From an uncultured Parasphingopyxis sp. (GTDB lineage: Bacteria > Pseudomonadota > Alphaproteobacteria > Sphingomonadales > Sphingomonadaceae): a stretch of DNA of 64,000 nucleotides. Location of the stretch: positions 62,001 through 126,000 of the forward strand of contig NZ_CAKZNF010000004.1 in NCBI RefSeq assembly GCF_937129435.1, in the 5' to 3' direction. The stretch's first letter is position 1, and each line of letters begins with the position of its first letter. Both the position numbers and the translations under genes were made by a program. This document shows positions 9,137 through 18,494 of the stretch, piece by piece. The notes beneath the pieces were generated by a model. The model made no database searches. It was not told the origin of the DNA and saw only the letters and a list, made by a program, of their open reading frames with translations.

Positions 9137-10719
9137 TCCGCCGCTTCGGCGACCTCCGGCTCGCGCCAGACGAGCACGGGCTTGCGCGCGGCGGCGGTCT
9201 CGTCGAGCCGGCGGCGCGGCGCATGGACGGGCGCGGCGTGCAGGCTTTTATCGCCCGCTTTGGCGCGTGCGGCGACCGAGCGAAGCGCGCCGATGAACTG
9301 GTCGAGTGCCGCCTTGCTCTCGGTCTCGGTCGGTTCGACGAGCATCGCCCCGTGCACCACGAGCGGGAAATACATCGTCATCGGATGATAGCCCTCGTCG
9401 ATCAGCGCCTTGGCGATATCGAGCGTCGAGAAGCCGTCGGCCAGGCCTTTGTCGGAGAACAGCGCCTCGTGCATGCACGGTCCGCTCTTGCCGAACGGCG
9501 CATCGAGCACGTCTTCCAAGCTGCGCAGAACGTAGTTGGCATTGAGCACTGCATCCTCGGCGACCTGCTTCAGCCCGTCGGCACCGTGGCTCATCATATA
9601 GGCGAGCGCGCGCGTGAACATGCCCATCTGGCCATGGAAGGCGACCATGCGGCCGAAGCTGTCATTATGGTCGAACTCGGCCGCATTCTCTTCCTCGACG
9701 AGGTGGACGACGCCGTCCTTGGTCTTCGCGGTGAACGGGATCGGGCCGTAGGGACAGAGCGCCTCGCTCAGCACGACGGGGCCGGAACCCGGCCCGCCGC
9801 CGCCATGCGGCGTCGAGAAGGTCTTGTGCAGGTTGATGTGCATGGCATCGACGCCGAGATCGCCCGGCCGCACCCGGCCAACAATCGCGTTGAAATTCGC
9901 GCCGTCGCAATAGACGAACCCGCCCGCCTCGTGCACCGCGTCCGAAATCGCCTTCATGTCGCGTTCGAACAGGCCGCAGGTATTGGGGTTGGTGATCATC
10001 ACGCCGGCGACATCACAGTCCCCTTCCCCACCCTTTCCGAGGCGCTCCTTGAGCGCCTCGAGATCGACGCGGCCGTCGGCATTGGCCGGGATGTTCTCGA
10101 CGCGATAACCGGCGAATGCGGCGGTCGCGGGGTTCGTCCCGTGCGCGCTTTCGGGAACGAGGATCACCTCGCGGGCATCGCCGCGCGCTTCGAGCGCCGC
10201 CCGGATGCACAGGATGCCGCACAATTCGCCATGCGCGCCCGCCTTGGGGCTCATCGCCACGCCGTCCATGCCAGTGAGGTCGATCAGCCAGAAGGCGAGT
10301 TCGTTGATCACCTCGAGCGCGCCGCGCACCGTATCGACCGGCTGGAGCGGATGGACATCGGCAAAGCCGGGCATTCTAGCGACCTTTTCGTTCAGCCGCG
10401 GATTGTGCTTCATCGTGCACGATCCGAGCGGAAAGAGGCCGAGATCGATGGCGTAATTCTGGCGGCTGAGGCGCGTGTAATGGCGCACCGTTTCGGGTTC
10501 GGACAGTCCAGCAAGGCCGATGGGGCGGTTGCGCTCGAGCCCGCCCAGCCGCGATTCGGCTTGCGGAGCGGCTTCCAGATCGACCCCGGTCAGCGTTGCA
10601 TCGCCGATCTCGAAGAGCAGCGGCTCTTCGAGCATCAGCGCGCGGTTGCCGGTGAAGGTCTCGCTGGTCGCTTCGGCATCCTGCGGCCGCGTGGGCCGTC
10701 CTTCGCGGTTCATGCTCAT
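9133..10719 (-). CDS. gcvPB: Glycine dehydrogenase (decarboxylating) subunit 2, P-protein beta
   Basis: A 528-residue C-terminal half of the split P-protein of the glycine cleavage system. It decarboxylates glycine with PLP and passes the aminomethyl group to lipoyl-GcvH. The PLP lysine lies in MHINLHKTFSTPHGGGGPG, and LGSCTMKHNPRLNE and SAHGTNPATAAFAGY are conserved. The open frame extends far upstream, but ATG 10719 starts the conserved sequence and overlaps the gcvPA stop as ATGA. The N-terminal PA half is the adjacent upstream gene, and both halves form a heterotetramer in known cases. The C-terminus carries an alanine-rich tail of about 40 residues. Confidence 0.97.
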   Translation of the reverse strand: MSMNREGRPTRPQDAEATSETFTGNRALMLEEPLLFEIGDATLTGVDLEAAPQAESRLGGLERNRPIGLAGLSEPETVRHYTRLSRQNYAIDLGLFPLGSCTMKHNPRLNEKVARMPGFADVHPLQPVDTVRGALEVINELAFWLIDLTGMDGVAMSPKAGAHGELCGILCIRAALEARGDAREVILVPESAHGTNPATAAFAGYRVENIPANADGRVDLEALKERLGKGGEGDCDVAGVMITNPNTCGLFERDMKAISDAVHEAGGFVYCDGANFNAIVGRVRPGDLGVDAMHINLHKTFSTPHGGGGPGSGPVVLSEALCPYGPIPFTAKTKDGVVHLVEEENAAEFDHNDSFGRMVAFHGQMGMFTRALAYMMSHGADGLKQVAEDAVLNANYVLRSLEDVLDAPFGKSGPCMHEALFSDKGLADGFSTLDIAKALIDEGYHPMTMYFPLVVHGAMLVEPTETESKAALDQFIGALRSVAARAKAGDKSLHAAPVHAPRRRLDETAAARKPVLVWREPEVAEAAE

Positions 10720-12098
10720 GCCGGCACCTCCTCGCGCTGGTTTTGCGTGACGCTGGCCAGTCCATCGGCAAGCTGTTCGACATCGGCATCGGTCGCGACT
10801 TCGGTGACCGCGACGACAATGCCGTTCGACAGTTCCGATGCGTGCGGGAACAACCGGCCGAGCGAAACGCCGGCCAGAATTTCCCGGTCCGCGAGATGGC
10901 GGACGGCTTCGCGTGCATCGCTCGGCAGTTTCAGCGTGAATTCGTTGAAGAAGGTGTCGTTCACCAGTTCGACGCCCGGCACTTCGGACAGCCGTTCGGC
11001 AGCCTTGACGGCCTTTGCGTGATTCAGTGCCGCGAGATCGCGCAGCCCCTTCTCGCCGAGCAGGGTCATGTGGATCGAGAAGGCAAGCGCGCAAAGCCCT
11101 GAGTTGGTGCAGATGTTCGACGTCGCCTTTTCACGGCGGATATGCTGTTCGCGCGTCGAGAGCGTGAGCACATAGCCACGCTGTCCCTCGGCATCGGTCG
11201 TCTCGCCGCAGAGCCGCCCGGGCATCTGCCGGACATATTTCTCCTTACAAGCGAACAGGCCGACATAGGGCCCGCCGAAATTGAGCCCGACGCCGATCGA
11301 CTGGCCCTCGCCCACCACGATGTCGGCGCCCATTTCGCCGGGCGCCTTGATCGCGCCGAGGGCGACCGGTTCGGTGACGACCGCGATCAGCAAGGCCTTG
11401 TGCGCCTGCGCCTTCTCGGCGAGCGCGGACATGTCGTCGATCCGGCCGAGAATGTCGGGATATTGCACGACAACGCAGCTCGTATCGTCATCGATCGCAG
11501 CGATCAGCGCGGTAATATCGGTTTCGGCGGTGAGCGCGGGATCGCGATGGTCGATCTCGTCGCGCGTGAACTTCGCCATCGTCTTGGCGACCGCCACATA
11601 ATGCGGATGCACGCCCGAGGACATCAGCACCCTGCCCCGCTTGGTGATCCGCCGCGCCATGACGATCGCCTCCCCGCACGCGGTGGACCCATCGTACATG
11701 GAAGCATTGGCGATATCGGTGCCGAAAAGCCGCGCGACCTGCGTCTGGAATTCGAACAGCATCTGCAGCGTGCCTTGCGCGATTTCCGGCTGGTAGGGCG
11801 TGTAGGCCGTCAGGAATTCGCCGCGCTGGATCAGGTGATCGACGCTCGCCGGGATATGGTGCTTGTAGGCGCCGCAGCCCAGGAAGAAGGGCGCGTCCCC
11901 CGCCGTCAGGTTCTTGCGCGCCATCGCGCCGAGCGCCCGCTCTACCGCCATTTCGGAGGCATGATCGGGCAGCTGGTGTATCGGCCCGTCGAGCCGCGCC
12001 ACCTCCGGCACATCGGCGAACAGCGCGTCGATATCGGGCGCGCCGATCTTGGCGAGCATCGCTGCCCGGTCTTCGGGTTGCAGGGGAAGATAACGCAT
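10716..12098 (-). CDS. gcvPA: Glycine dehydrogenase (decarboxylating) subunit 1, P-protein alpha
   Basis: A 460-residue N-terminal half of the split glycine decarboxylase. It begins MRYLPLQPEDRAAML and contains FLGCGAYKHHIPASVDHL, TAYTPYQPEIAQGTLQML and NASMYDGSTACGEA, all diagnostic of GcvPA. The beta subunit at 9133-10719 provides the PLP lysine. Start ATG 12098 lies 38 bases after the gcvH stop; a longer open frame upstream is antisense noise over gcvH. It is cotranscribed with gcvT and gcvH under the riboswitch at 13688-13885. Confidence 0.97.
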   Translation of the reverse strand: MRYLPLQPEDRAAMLAKIGAPDIDALFADVPEVARLDGPIHQLPDHASEMAVERALGAMARKNLTAGDAPFFLGCGAYKHHIPASVDHLIQRGEFLTAYTPYQPEIAQGTLQMLFEFQTQVARLFGTDIANASMYDGSTACGEAIVMARRITKRGRVLMSSGVHPHYVAVAKTMAKFTRDEIDHRDPALTAETDITALIAAIDDDTSCVVVQYPDILGRIDDMSALAEKAQAHKALLIAVVTEPVALGAIKAPGEMGADIVVGEGQSIGVGLNFGGPYVGLFACKEKYVRQMPGRLCGETTDAEGQRGYVLTLSTREQHIRREKATSNICTNSGLCALAFSIHMTLLGEKGLRDLAALNHAKAVKAAERLSEVPGVELVNDTFFNEFTLKLPSDAREAVRHLADREILAGVSLGRLFPHASELSNGIVVAVTEVATDADVEQLADGLASVTQNQREEVPA

Positions 12099-12136
12099 CG
12101 CGTTCCTTTCAGGACACCGTAGCGCGTTCAAAGGCG

Positions 12137-12508
12137 CTACAGGCTGTCGACATAATCCTTGTAAGCCGCCTCGTTCATCAGGCCTTCGAGTTCGCTCGAA
12201 TCCGACATGGTGAGACGGTAGAACCAGCCTTCTTCTTCGGGCGAGGAATTGACGAGCGCGGGCTCGTCCTCGAGCGCGCTGTTGCCCTCGGTCACTTCGC
12301 CGGAGACGGGCGAATAGACGTCGCTCGCCGCCTTCACCGATTCGACGACCGCAACCTCGCCGCCCTTTTCGACCACGGTGCCGGCTTCGGGCACCTCGAC
12401 GAAGACGATGTCGCCGAGCTGTTCCTGGGCATAATCGGTAATACCGACCGTGGCGCTTTCGCCCTCGACGTCGATCCATTCATGTTCTTCGGTAAAGTAA
12501 CGGGCCAT
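12137..12508 (-). CDS. gcvH: Glycine cleavage system H protein
   Basis: A 123-residue lipoyl carrier protein that shuttles the aminomethyl group from P-protein to T-protein and then to the L-protein. The lipoylated lysine is in [20 protein letters not shown], around residue 60. [19 protein letters not shown] and EGWFYRLTM are family marks. Length is normal. It lies 11 bases downstream of gcvT and 38 bases upstream of gcvPA in one operon. The lpd-type L-protein gene is not in this window. Confidence 0.98.
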   Translation of the reverse strand: MARYFTEEHEWIDVEGESATVGITDYAQEQLGDIVFVEVPEAGTVVEKGGEVAVVESVKAASDVYSPVSGEVTEGNSALEDEPALVNSSPEEEGWFYRLTMSDSSELEGLMNEAAYKDYVDSL

Positions 12509-12519
12509 TCGCGCTCCCC

Positions 12520-13650
12520 TCAGGCTTTCGGTGGTCGGTGATAATGATGCGGGACAAAAGGCATCGGCGTGACGATGCCGGTAAACAGCTTGCCGCGCTG
12601 TTCGACGGTGATCTCCGTGCCCGGTTCGGCCGATGCGGTCGGGACATAGGCCATCGCGATCGGCTTCTGCAGGCTCGGCGCGAAACCGCCGCTCGTGACC
12701 TTGCCGACGGCATCGCCGTTCGCGTTCAACACCGGCGCGCCCTCGCGGACCGGCTGGCGGCCCTCGATGACGAGGCCGACGCGCTTGGCGATCGATCCGC
12801 TTTCGCGTTCCTGGAGAATGCGCTCGGCGCCATGAAAATCGCCGTCCTCGCGGCGCTTCTTGGAGATTGCAAAGCCCAGATCGGCAGCGATCGGCGTCGT
12901 GTCTTCATCGATATCGTGCCCGTAGAGCGGCAGCCCGGCTTCGAGCCGCAGCGAATCGCGTGCGCCGAGACCGATCGGCTTGACCTCCGGCTGTTCGGCC
13001 AACGCCGTCGCCAGCTTTTCGACCGCATCGCCCGGCACCGAGATCTCGAATCCGTCCTCGCCGGTATAGCCCGACCGGCTGACACCGATGGTGACGCCTT
13101 CCCACTCGAACCCGCCGCCCTGCATGAAATAGAAATCGCCCGGCGTGGAGCCGTCGCCCGACATGGCCGTGATGTCGAGCCGCGCCAGCGTCTCGGCGGC
13201 CTTGGGACCCTGCAAAGCCAGCAGCGCCTGATCTTCGAGATGCCTAATCTCGATATCGTCTGGTAGATGCGTCCGCAGGAAATCCAGATCGCCCGCCTTG
13301 GTCGCGCCGTTGACGACGAGATAGAGATGGTCGCCGGCATTGGTGACCATCAGATCGTCGACGATCCCGCCGCCCTCGTTCAACAGCAGCGTGTAGCGGA
13401 TCCGTCCCGGCTTCAGCGCCGAGATATCGCCCGGCACGATCGCTTCGAGCGCTTCGGCCGCGCCTTCGCCCCAGAGCTCGACCTGGCCCATATGCGAAAC
13501 ATCGAACAGCCCGGCCGATTCGCGCGTCCACAGATGCTCGGCCATGATGCCTTCATACTGGATCGGCATTTCATAACCGGCGAACGGCACCATGCGGGCA
13601 CCATTACCGCGGTGCCATTGGTCCAGTGGAAGAGTTTTCGCATCGGTCAT
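12520..13650 (-). CDS. gcvT: Glycine cleavage system aminomethyltransferase (T protein)
   Basis: A 376-residue tetrahydrofolate-dependent aminomethyltransferase that takes the aminomethyl group from GcvH, yielding methylene-THF and ammonia. Conserved stretches include [29 protein letters not shown] and [18 protein letters not shown] chose ATG 13650 over the in-frame ATG at 13668, because GAGGA lies 6 bases before it and homologues start near the sequence DAKTLPL. It is the first gene behind the tandem glycine riboswitch. The leader between riboswitch and start codon is only about 38 bases, so translational control is plausible. Confidence 0.97.
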   Translation of the reverse strand: MTDAKTLPLDQWHRGNGARMVPFAGYEMPIQYEGIMAEHLWTRESAGLFDVSHMGQVELWGEGAAEALEAIVPGDISALKPGRIRYTLLLNEGGGIVDDLMVTNAGDHLYLVVNGATKAGDLDFLRTHLPDDIEIRHLEDQALLALQGPKAAETLARLDITAMSGDGSTPGDFYFMQGGGFEWEGVTIGVSRSGYTGEDGFEISVPGDAVEKLATALAEQPEVKPIGLGARDSLRLEAGLPLYGHDIDEDTTPIAADLGFAISKKRREDGDFHGAERILQERESGSIAKRVGLVIEGRQPVREGAPVLNANGDAVGKVTSGGFAPSLQKPIAMAYVPTASAEPGTEITVEQRGKLFTGIVTPMPFVPHHYHRPPKA

Positions 13651-13687
13651 AAACGGTCCTCGTGACAAACAGCCGGTCGCCCGGCCG

Positions 13688-13885
13688 CCCCCTCTGTCAC
13701 GGAAACCTGAGAGTTTTCGCCCGCCTTGGCCAATGCTTCGGCGAGGTTACTCCTTCGGCGGGATGCCGCAATGCGCCATCCACTTTCCAGAGTGCCCTTG
13801 TCCGCGCGGTCCATGGGCCTGAGAGATTCCGGGGCGGTTGCTCCTTCGGCGGTGCGGCAAGCCACACACTCTCCCGCGCGACCAT
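13688..13885 (-). promoter_or_regulatory. Tandem glycine riboswitch (two aptamers) of the gcv operon
   Basis: Read on the minus strand, two consecutive glycine aptamers are seen. Aptamer 1 runs about 13885-13803 with GGGAGAG, then CCGAAGGAGCAA, then CTCTCAGGCCC and a GGAC closure. Aptamer 2 runs about 13799-13688 with CACTCTGG, then CCGAAGGAGTAA, then CTCTCAGGTTTCC and GACAGAGG. The pattern of GGAGAG-type start, GCCGAAGGAG and CTCTCAGG is the established signature of the glycine class. It precedes gcvT directly. A weak TTGACT at 13944-13939 could be a -35 box but no convincing -10 is seen. No terminator stem with a T-run separates it from gcvT. Confidence 0.95.
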
Positions 13886-13952
13886 CGCCGGTTTCCCGGC
13901 TCAGGCATGCATTAAGGATGAAACGAAACGGCCCGAAGAGTCAATCGGGCGA

Positions 13953-14627
13953 TCAGCGTGTTGCGTTATATTCAAGCTGATCCGGTTCGAGCTGGAAGCC
14001 GATCAGCAGTTCGAAGGTCGCATTGTCGACCGCCGTGCGCACCTCGGGGTCCGCCATCGGATCGAGCGCGGCATCGGCTTCGCCCGCCCGGCGGCGGCGC
14101 GTCAGCCGCTCCTCTATCTCCGGCGGAATCGACGCGGCGGCGCGCGATATCTGCGCGGTCGCCTGTGCCGTCGTCGTCGCGCGATATTCGCCATCGGCAA
14201 AGTTGAGGCCGACCCGGCCGATTTCCTTCGAGACGATCTGGCTGCCGCCGCGCAGCACGGTCGCATAATAAGGGAGGACGATCTGGCGCGAGCCGCTGGC
14301 ATTGGTGCGCCGCGCGCTCACTTCGAACGTTGCCGTCGACTGGATGTTCGCGCCGGCATCGCCGCATTGCGAGCGGATATTGGAGATCACGGCGACCGCG
14401 TCGATCGCGCTCGCCTCCCGGCTGGAGCGCGGATTGAATAGCGTCACCTCGTTCGTATAGACCGGAGTCGCCACCGCCGGGCAGGCCGTGCGGTTCACGA
14501 GCAGGCCGACGCCCGCCTCGGACACGTCGATCACGTCGCGCCCGCCGCAGGACGCCAGCGCGCCGCACATCGCCATGGCCGCAACAATCTTGGTAACTTT
14601 TGACACGTAGATAATCCCCGAACTCAT
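13953..14627 (-). CDS. Putative lipoprotein, conserved hypothetical
   Basis: A 224-residue protein with a lipoprotein signal: a hydrophobic run ending in the lipobox ALASCGG, with Cys about residue 27. It is therefore probably exported and lipid-anchored, likely to the outer membrane. The mature part has no motif I recognise. A basic [13 protein letters not shown] segment lies near residue 178. Start may be ATG 14627 or GTG 14606; the latter has GGGGA 8 bases upstream. It lies upstream of the gcv riboswitch on the same strand but is probably a separate unit. Function unknown. Confidence 0.75.
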   Translation of the reverse strand: MSSGIIYVSKVTKIVAAMAMCGALASCGGRDVIDVSEAGVGLLVNRTACPAVATPVYTNEVTLFNPRSSREASAIDAVAVISNIRSQCGDAGANIQSTATFEVSARRTNASGSRQIVLPYYATVLRGGSQIVSKEIGRVGLNFADGEYRATTTAQATAQISRAAASIPPEIEERLTRRRRAGEADAALDPMADPEVRTAVDNATFELLIGFQLEPDQLEYNATR

Positions 14628-14715
14628 TGGCGCCGCACAAACCGGCCCCGGTCAATCGGCGCCCTTCATAGGAAGCGCCTTTCGCCGCTGCAAGCAATCG
14701 CGTAAGGCGCGCGGC

Positions 14716-15666
14716 ATGAATGCCCCCAAAACACCGCTTACCCTTATGATCGCTGCGCCACGTGGATTCTGCGCCGGCGTCGACCGCGCGATCCGCATCG
14801 TCGAACTGGCGATCGAGAAATATGGCGCCCCCGTCTATGTCCGCCACGAGATCGTCCACAACCGCTATGTCGTCGATACGCTGAAGGCGAAAGGAGCGGT
14901 CTTCGTCGAGGCGCTGAACGACGTACCGGACGGCGTACCGGTCGTCTTCTCCGCCCATGGGGTGCCCAAAGCCGTGCCGCACAAGGCGGAAGAGCGCGGC
15001 CTCGATTATCTCGACGCGACCTGCCCCCTTGTCTCCAAGGTGCACCGCCAGGCCGAACGGCTTGTCGAAAAGGGCGCGCATATCCTGTTCATCGGCCATC
15101 GCGGCCATCCGGAAGTTGTCGGCACGTTCGGCCAGGTGCCCGAAGGCGCGATGACGCTCGTCGAAACGAGCGAAGATGCGCGCTCGCTCGAGCTTGCCGA
15201 CACCAGCAATCTCGCCTTCCTGACGCAAACAACGCTTTCGGTCGACGATACGCGGGAGATTATCGAGGAATTGCGCGCGCGCTTCCCCGGCATCGCCGCC
15301 CCGCGCAGCGAGGATATCTGCTACGCCACGTCGAACCGGCAGGATGCGGTCAAGGCGATTGCTTCCAGCTGCGACGCCGTCTTCGTGATCGGCGCGCCCA
15401 ACAGTTCCAACTCGCTGCGCCTGGTCGAAGTCGCCGAGCGCTACGGCACCGACGCGCGGCTGATCCAGCGTGCCGAGGAAATCGATTTCGACTGGCTGGA
15501 AGGCGTTGCGACACTCGGCATCACCGCCGGGGCCTCGGCGCCCGAAGTGCTGGTACGCGAGGTTGTCGAAAAGCTGGGCGAACGCTTCGCCATCGAGGAA
15601 CGGGAAGTCGAGACGACGCAGGAACGCATGCTCTTCAAGCTGCCGCGCGGTCTCGAAGCCGCCTGA
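14716..15666 (+). CDS. ispH: 4-hydroxy-3-methylbut-2-enyl diphosphate reductase
   Basis: A 316-residue Fe-S enzyme for the last step of the non-mevalonate pathway, reducing HMBPP to IPP and DMAPP. The three cluster cysteines are in [28 protein letters not shown] and [14 protein letters not shown]. Conserved [23 protein letters not shown] and [15 protein letters not shown] are present. Length is typical. The following thrB starts 3 bases after its stop. This ispH-thrB-rnhA order is common in alphaproteobacteria, so cotranscription is likely. Confidence 0.98.
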   Translation: MNAPKTPLTLMIAAPRGFCAGVDRAIRIVELAIEKYGAPVYVRHEIVHNRYVVDTLKAKGAVFVEALNDVPDGVPVVFSAHGVPKAVPHKAEERGLDYLDATCPLVSKVHRQAERLVEKGAHILFIGHRGHPEVVGTFGQVPEGAMTLVETSEDARSLELADTSNLAFLTQTTLSVDDTREIIEELRARFPGIAAPRSEDICYATSNRQDAVKAIASSCDAVFVIGAPNSSNSLRLVEVAERYGTDARLIQRAEEIDFDWLEGVATLGITAGASAPEVLVREVVEKLGERFAIEEREVETTQERMLFKLPRGLEAA

Positions 15667-15669
15667 TAC

Positions 15670-16656
15670 ATGGCCGTCTATACCGAGGTATCGTCCGAAG
15701 CGTTGAACGAGTTTCTGGCCCGTTTCGATGTCGGCGAACTCGTGTCGTCCAAGGGGATCGCCGAGGGCGTCGAGAACAGCAATTATCTGGTCGAAACGAC
15801 GCAAGGCCGCTTTATCCTGACGCTCTACGAGAAGCGCGTCGATGCCGCCGACCTGCCCTATTTCATGGCGCTGCTCGATCACCTCGCGGACAAGGGCCTT
15901 CCCGTCCCGCCTGCCGTACCGGATAAAAGCGGTGAGGAAATTCACGAACTTTGCGGCCGCCCGGCCTGCCTGATCCGCTTTCTCCCCGGGGTTTCGGTAA
16001 CACGGCCGACTTCCGGACAGGCACAAGCGGCGGGGCGCGCGCTCGCTGAAATGCATCGGGCGGTCGCGGACTTTTCCCGCGATCGTGAAAACACCATGGG
16101 TCAGCCGACCTGGCGACCGCTGTTTGAGCGCTGCGGCGACAGTCTCGATCGAATCGCGCCCGGGCTACAGACCGATCTCGGCCGGGCGATCGAGGATGTG
16201 GCTGCGAACTGGCATCGCTTCGAGACGGGCGAAAAGACCGAACTCGACCGGTGCGCGATCCATGCCGATCTGTTTCCCGACAATGTCCTGATGCTCGGCG
16301 ATCGGGTGACCGGGCTGATCGACTTCTATTTCGCCTGCACGGATTTCCGGCTCTACGATCTCGCCGTCATGCACGCGGCATGGGCGTTCGATGCGACGGG
16401 CACGTCGTTCGACAAATCCATCGGCGACGCATTGGTCGACGGCTACACGACCCTCTTCCCGCTCAGTGACGATGAGCAGGCCGCGTTCGGCGATCTTGCC
16501 GTGGGCGCCTGCGTCCGTTTCACCCTGTCGCGCGCATGGGACTGGCTCAACACGCCTGAGGATGCCGTCGTCACGCGCAAGGATCCGCTTGCCTTCTGGC
16601 GCAGGGTCAAGATTTACGACCCCGATCTGGCCGCGAAGCTCCCGACACTCTCATGA
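15670..16656 (+). CDS. thrB: Homoserine kinase (aminoglycoside-phosphotransferase fold)
   Basis: A 328-residue kinase that phosphorylates L-homoserine in threonine biosynthesis. It belongs to the APH-fold ThrB type found in alphaproteobacteria, not the GHMP type. [20 protein letters not shown] is the nucleotide-binding start. [15 protein letters not shown] is the catalytic loop with the catalytic Asp, and [17 protein letters not shown] contains the metal-binding Asp. Its stop overlaps the rnhA start as ATGA at 16653-16656, and ispH precedes it by 3 bases. Confidence 0.96.
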   Translation: MAVYTEVSSEALNEFLARFDVGELVSSKGIAEGVENSNYLVETTQGRFILTLYEKRVDAADLPYFMALLDHLADKGLPVPPAVPDKSGEEIHELCGRPACLIRFLPGVSVTRPTSGQAQAAGRALAEMHRAVADFSRDRENTMGQPTWRPLFERCGDSLDRIAPGLQTDLGRAIEDVAANWHRFETGEKTELDRCAIHADLFPDNVLMLGDRVTGLIDFYFACTDFRLYDLAVMHAAWAFDATGTSFDKSIGDALVDGYTTLFPLSDDEQAAFGDLAVGACVRFTLSRAWDWLNTPEDAVVTRKDPLAFWRRVKIYDPDLAAKLPTLS

Positions 16657-17102
16657 CGAAGACGGTCGAAATCTTCACCGACGGTGCCTGCAAGGGCAAT
16701 CCGGGGCCCGGCGGCTGGGGCGCGCTTATTCGCTATGGCGCGCATGAGAAGGAGCTGTCGGGCGGCGAGCCGGAAACCACGAACAACCGGATGGAGCTTC
16801 TCGCGGCGATCCGGGCGCTCGAGGCGCTGACGCGGCCAAGCACCGTCCGGATCACGACCGACAGTGTCTATGTCCGCGACGGGATCACCAAGTGGATCCA
16901 TGGCTGGCGGCGCAACGGCTGGAAAACGGCGGCGAAAAAGCCGGTCAAGAATGCCGACCTGTGGCAGGAACTGGTCGAAGCCGCCGCGCCGCACGACATC
17001 GAATGGGCCTGGGTGAAGGGCCATGCCGGCCACCCCGAAAACGAACGCGCCGACCGCCTCGCCAGCGACGCGGCGAGCGCAATCGGCGGTGCGACAGGCT
17101 AG
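16653..17102 (+). CDS. rnhA: Ribonuclease HI
   Basis: A 149-residue RNase HI that cleaves RNA in RNA-DNA hybrids. The catalytic acids are visible: Asp in [17 protein letters not shown], Glu in [13 protein letters not shown], Asp in [12 protein letters not shown], and the late Asp in [19 protein letters not shown] carries the catalytic-site His. It is translationally coupled to thrB through ATGA. Its TAG stop shares the CTAG palindrome at 17099-17102 with the stop of the convergent DUF1508 gene. Confidence 0.98.
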   Translation: MTKTVEIFTDGACKGNPGPGGWGALIRYGAHEKELSGGEPETTNNRMELLAAIRALEALTRPSTVRITTDSVYVRDGITKWIHGWRRNGWKTAAKKPVKNADLWQELVEAAAPHDIEWAWVKGHAGHPENERADRLASDAASAIGGATG

Positions 17103-17275
17103 CTGTTGTCTTCGACGTCCGCGCCGGGCGCGTTCTTCTTGACCGAGTTGATCGCGTTCTTCGCGCTGGACTTGCTGGAATAGCCCTCGCTCGAGAACAT
17201 GACCTCGCTGTTATATTTGAAGCGGACGCGGAACTCGCCCTTCTTGTCTTTGTAGATTTCGAACTTGTGCGCCAT
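17099..17275 (-). CDS. DUF1508 (YegP-like) small protein
   Basis: A 58-residue protein beginning [19 protein letters not shown] and containing the DUF1508 signature [18 protein letters not shown]. Family members such as YegP carry one or more copies of this beta-beta-beta-alpha unit; this one has a single copy. GGGGGAGAGCTC precedes the ATG, giving a strong ribosome site. The stop overlaps the rnhA stop in the palindrome CTAG. Biochemical function is not established for the family. Confidence 0.9.
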   Translation of the reverse strand: MAHKFEIYKDKKGEFRVRFKYNSEVMFSSEGYSSKSSAKNAINSVKKNAPGADVEDNS

Positions 17276-17366
17276 GAGCTCTCCCCCTTGGTGATGTGCA
17301 CCATCGTGTTAGGCAGCTCTTACAGGCGTTGCCAGTGTATCTTTCGCAAAAGTGCAACATTGGCGA

Positions 17367-18494
17367 CTAACGAAATCGGTCCGGCCGATAGAGCGCCGGA
17401 TCGATCGAAGACGGCACAGCTTCGGTATTTCCGTCGCCGATCAATGCCTTGCACAATTGCGCCGCCGCCGGTGCCGTCTGGATGCCGAAGCCGCCCTGCC
17501 CCGCACACCAGAAAAATCCCTCGACGCGCTTGTCATAGCCATAGACCGGCAGCCGATCGGGCGCGAAACTTCGCAGGCCCGCCCATTTCCGCTCCACCGC
17601 CTCGATCCGCCAGTCGACGGCCTTCTGCAGCCGGTCGATCGCGACCGCGATGTCGATCTCCTCGGGCGCAGCGTCGCCCGGCGATGTCGCGGTTTCGTCG
17701 TGCGGGCTCAGCCAGATGCGTCCCTCGCTTTCGCCCTTGAAGTAAAAGCGGCCCAGCGCATCGATGACGAGGGGGAGCGCCGCAGGAACCGCAGGATCGA
17801 CGCGCAACTGCAAAATGGTCCGGCGATAGGGCACGATGCCGACCGGATCGACGCCCGCCAGTGACGCCACGTGGTCGGCCCAGGCGCCGGCTGCATTGAC
17901 GATGACGCCCGCCCGGAAATCGCCGCGCGCGGTCGCGATATCCCAGCCGACTTCGTCTCGCTTCGCCCCGATGACCCGTGCACCGCACCGTAATTCCACG
18001 CCGCGGCGCCGGGCGGCGGAAAGATAGGCCTGATGCAGCGCCGCGACGTCGATATCGGCGCATTGGGGTTCGGATATCGCCTTGTTCCACCCGGGCTTGA
18101 TGCCGGGAACGCGCTGCTCGATCTCCGATCGGTCGATAGCGTGCAACGGCAGCCCGCTATCGTTGAATTCCGCTGCGAAGGAGGCAAGCGCCGGTTCCGC
18201 GTCGGCATCCGCGATATGGATCGCCCCACGCTCGGTCAGGAACCCACGCTCGGAAAAGTCCGCCGGCGGAGCATGGAGGAAATCGAACGATGCCGTGGTC
18301 AGCGGCTGAATGCCGAGTCCGCCGTACGTTTCGGTCCAGAAGGCAGCCGAGCGGCCTGTCGCGTGATATCCGGGCGTATCCTCGGCTTCGAGTAGGACGA
18401 CACGCGCATCCGGAGCGATTTCGGCCGCGACGCTCGCCCCGGCGATCCCCGCGCCGACGATCGCGAAATCGAAGCTATCCTCCGCAGAAGTCAC
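17367..18494 (-). CDS. FAD-dependent oxidoreductase (DAO/glycine oxidase-like)
   Basis: A 375-residue flavoprotein. The dinucleotide-binding motif DFAIVGAGIAGASVAAEIA lies at residues about 9-27, followed by VVLLEAEDTPGYHATGRSAA. The C-terminal FFWCAGQGGFGIQTAPAAAQL is the FAD-contacting end typical of DadA/DAO proteins that oxidise amine groups of amino acids or related compounds. The substrate cannot be inferred. Its ATG overlaps the stop of the hydrolase gene as ATGA (18491-18494), so the two are coupled with the hydrolase first. Confidence 0.9.
   Translation of the reverse strand: MTSAEDSFDFAIVGAGIAGASVAAEIAPDARVVLLEAEDTPGYHATGRSAAFWTETYGGLGIQPLTTASFDFLHAPPADFSERGFLTERGAIHIADADAEPALASFAAEFNDSGLPLHAIDRSEIEQRVPGIKPGWNKAISEPQCADIDVAALHQAYLSAARRRGVELRCGARVIGAKRDEVGWDIATARGDFRAGVIVNAAGAWADHVASLAGVDPVGIVPYRRTILQLRVDPAVPAALPLVIDALGRFYFKGESEGRIWLSPHDETATSPGDAAPEEIDIAVAIDRLQKAVDWRIEAVERKWAGLRSFAPDRLPVYGYDKRVEGFFWCAGQGGFGIQTAPAAAQLCKALIGDGNTEAVPSSIDPALYRPDRFR

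Noticed and set aside
8845..11022. A 725-codon plus-strand open frame antisense to gcvPA/gcvPB
   Set aside because: It mirrors the codon structure of strongly conserved genes on the other strand and resembles no known protein. Long antisense frames are expected at this G+C content.
13972..16056. A 694-codon minus-strand open frame opposite ispH, thrB and the lipoprotein gene
   Set aside because: ispH and thrB are unmistakable on the plus strand, so this is a shadow frame.
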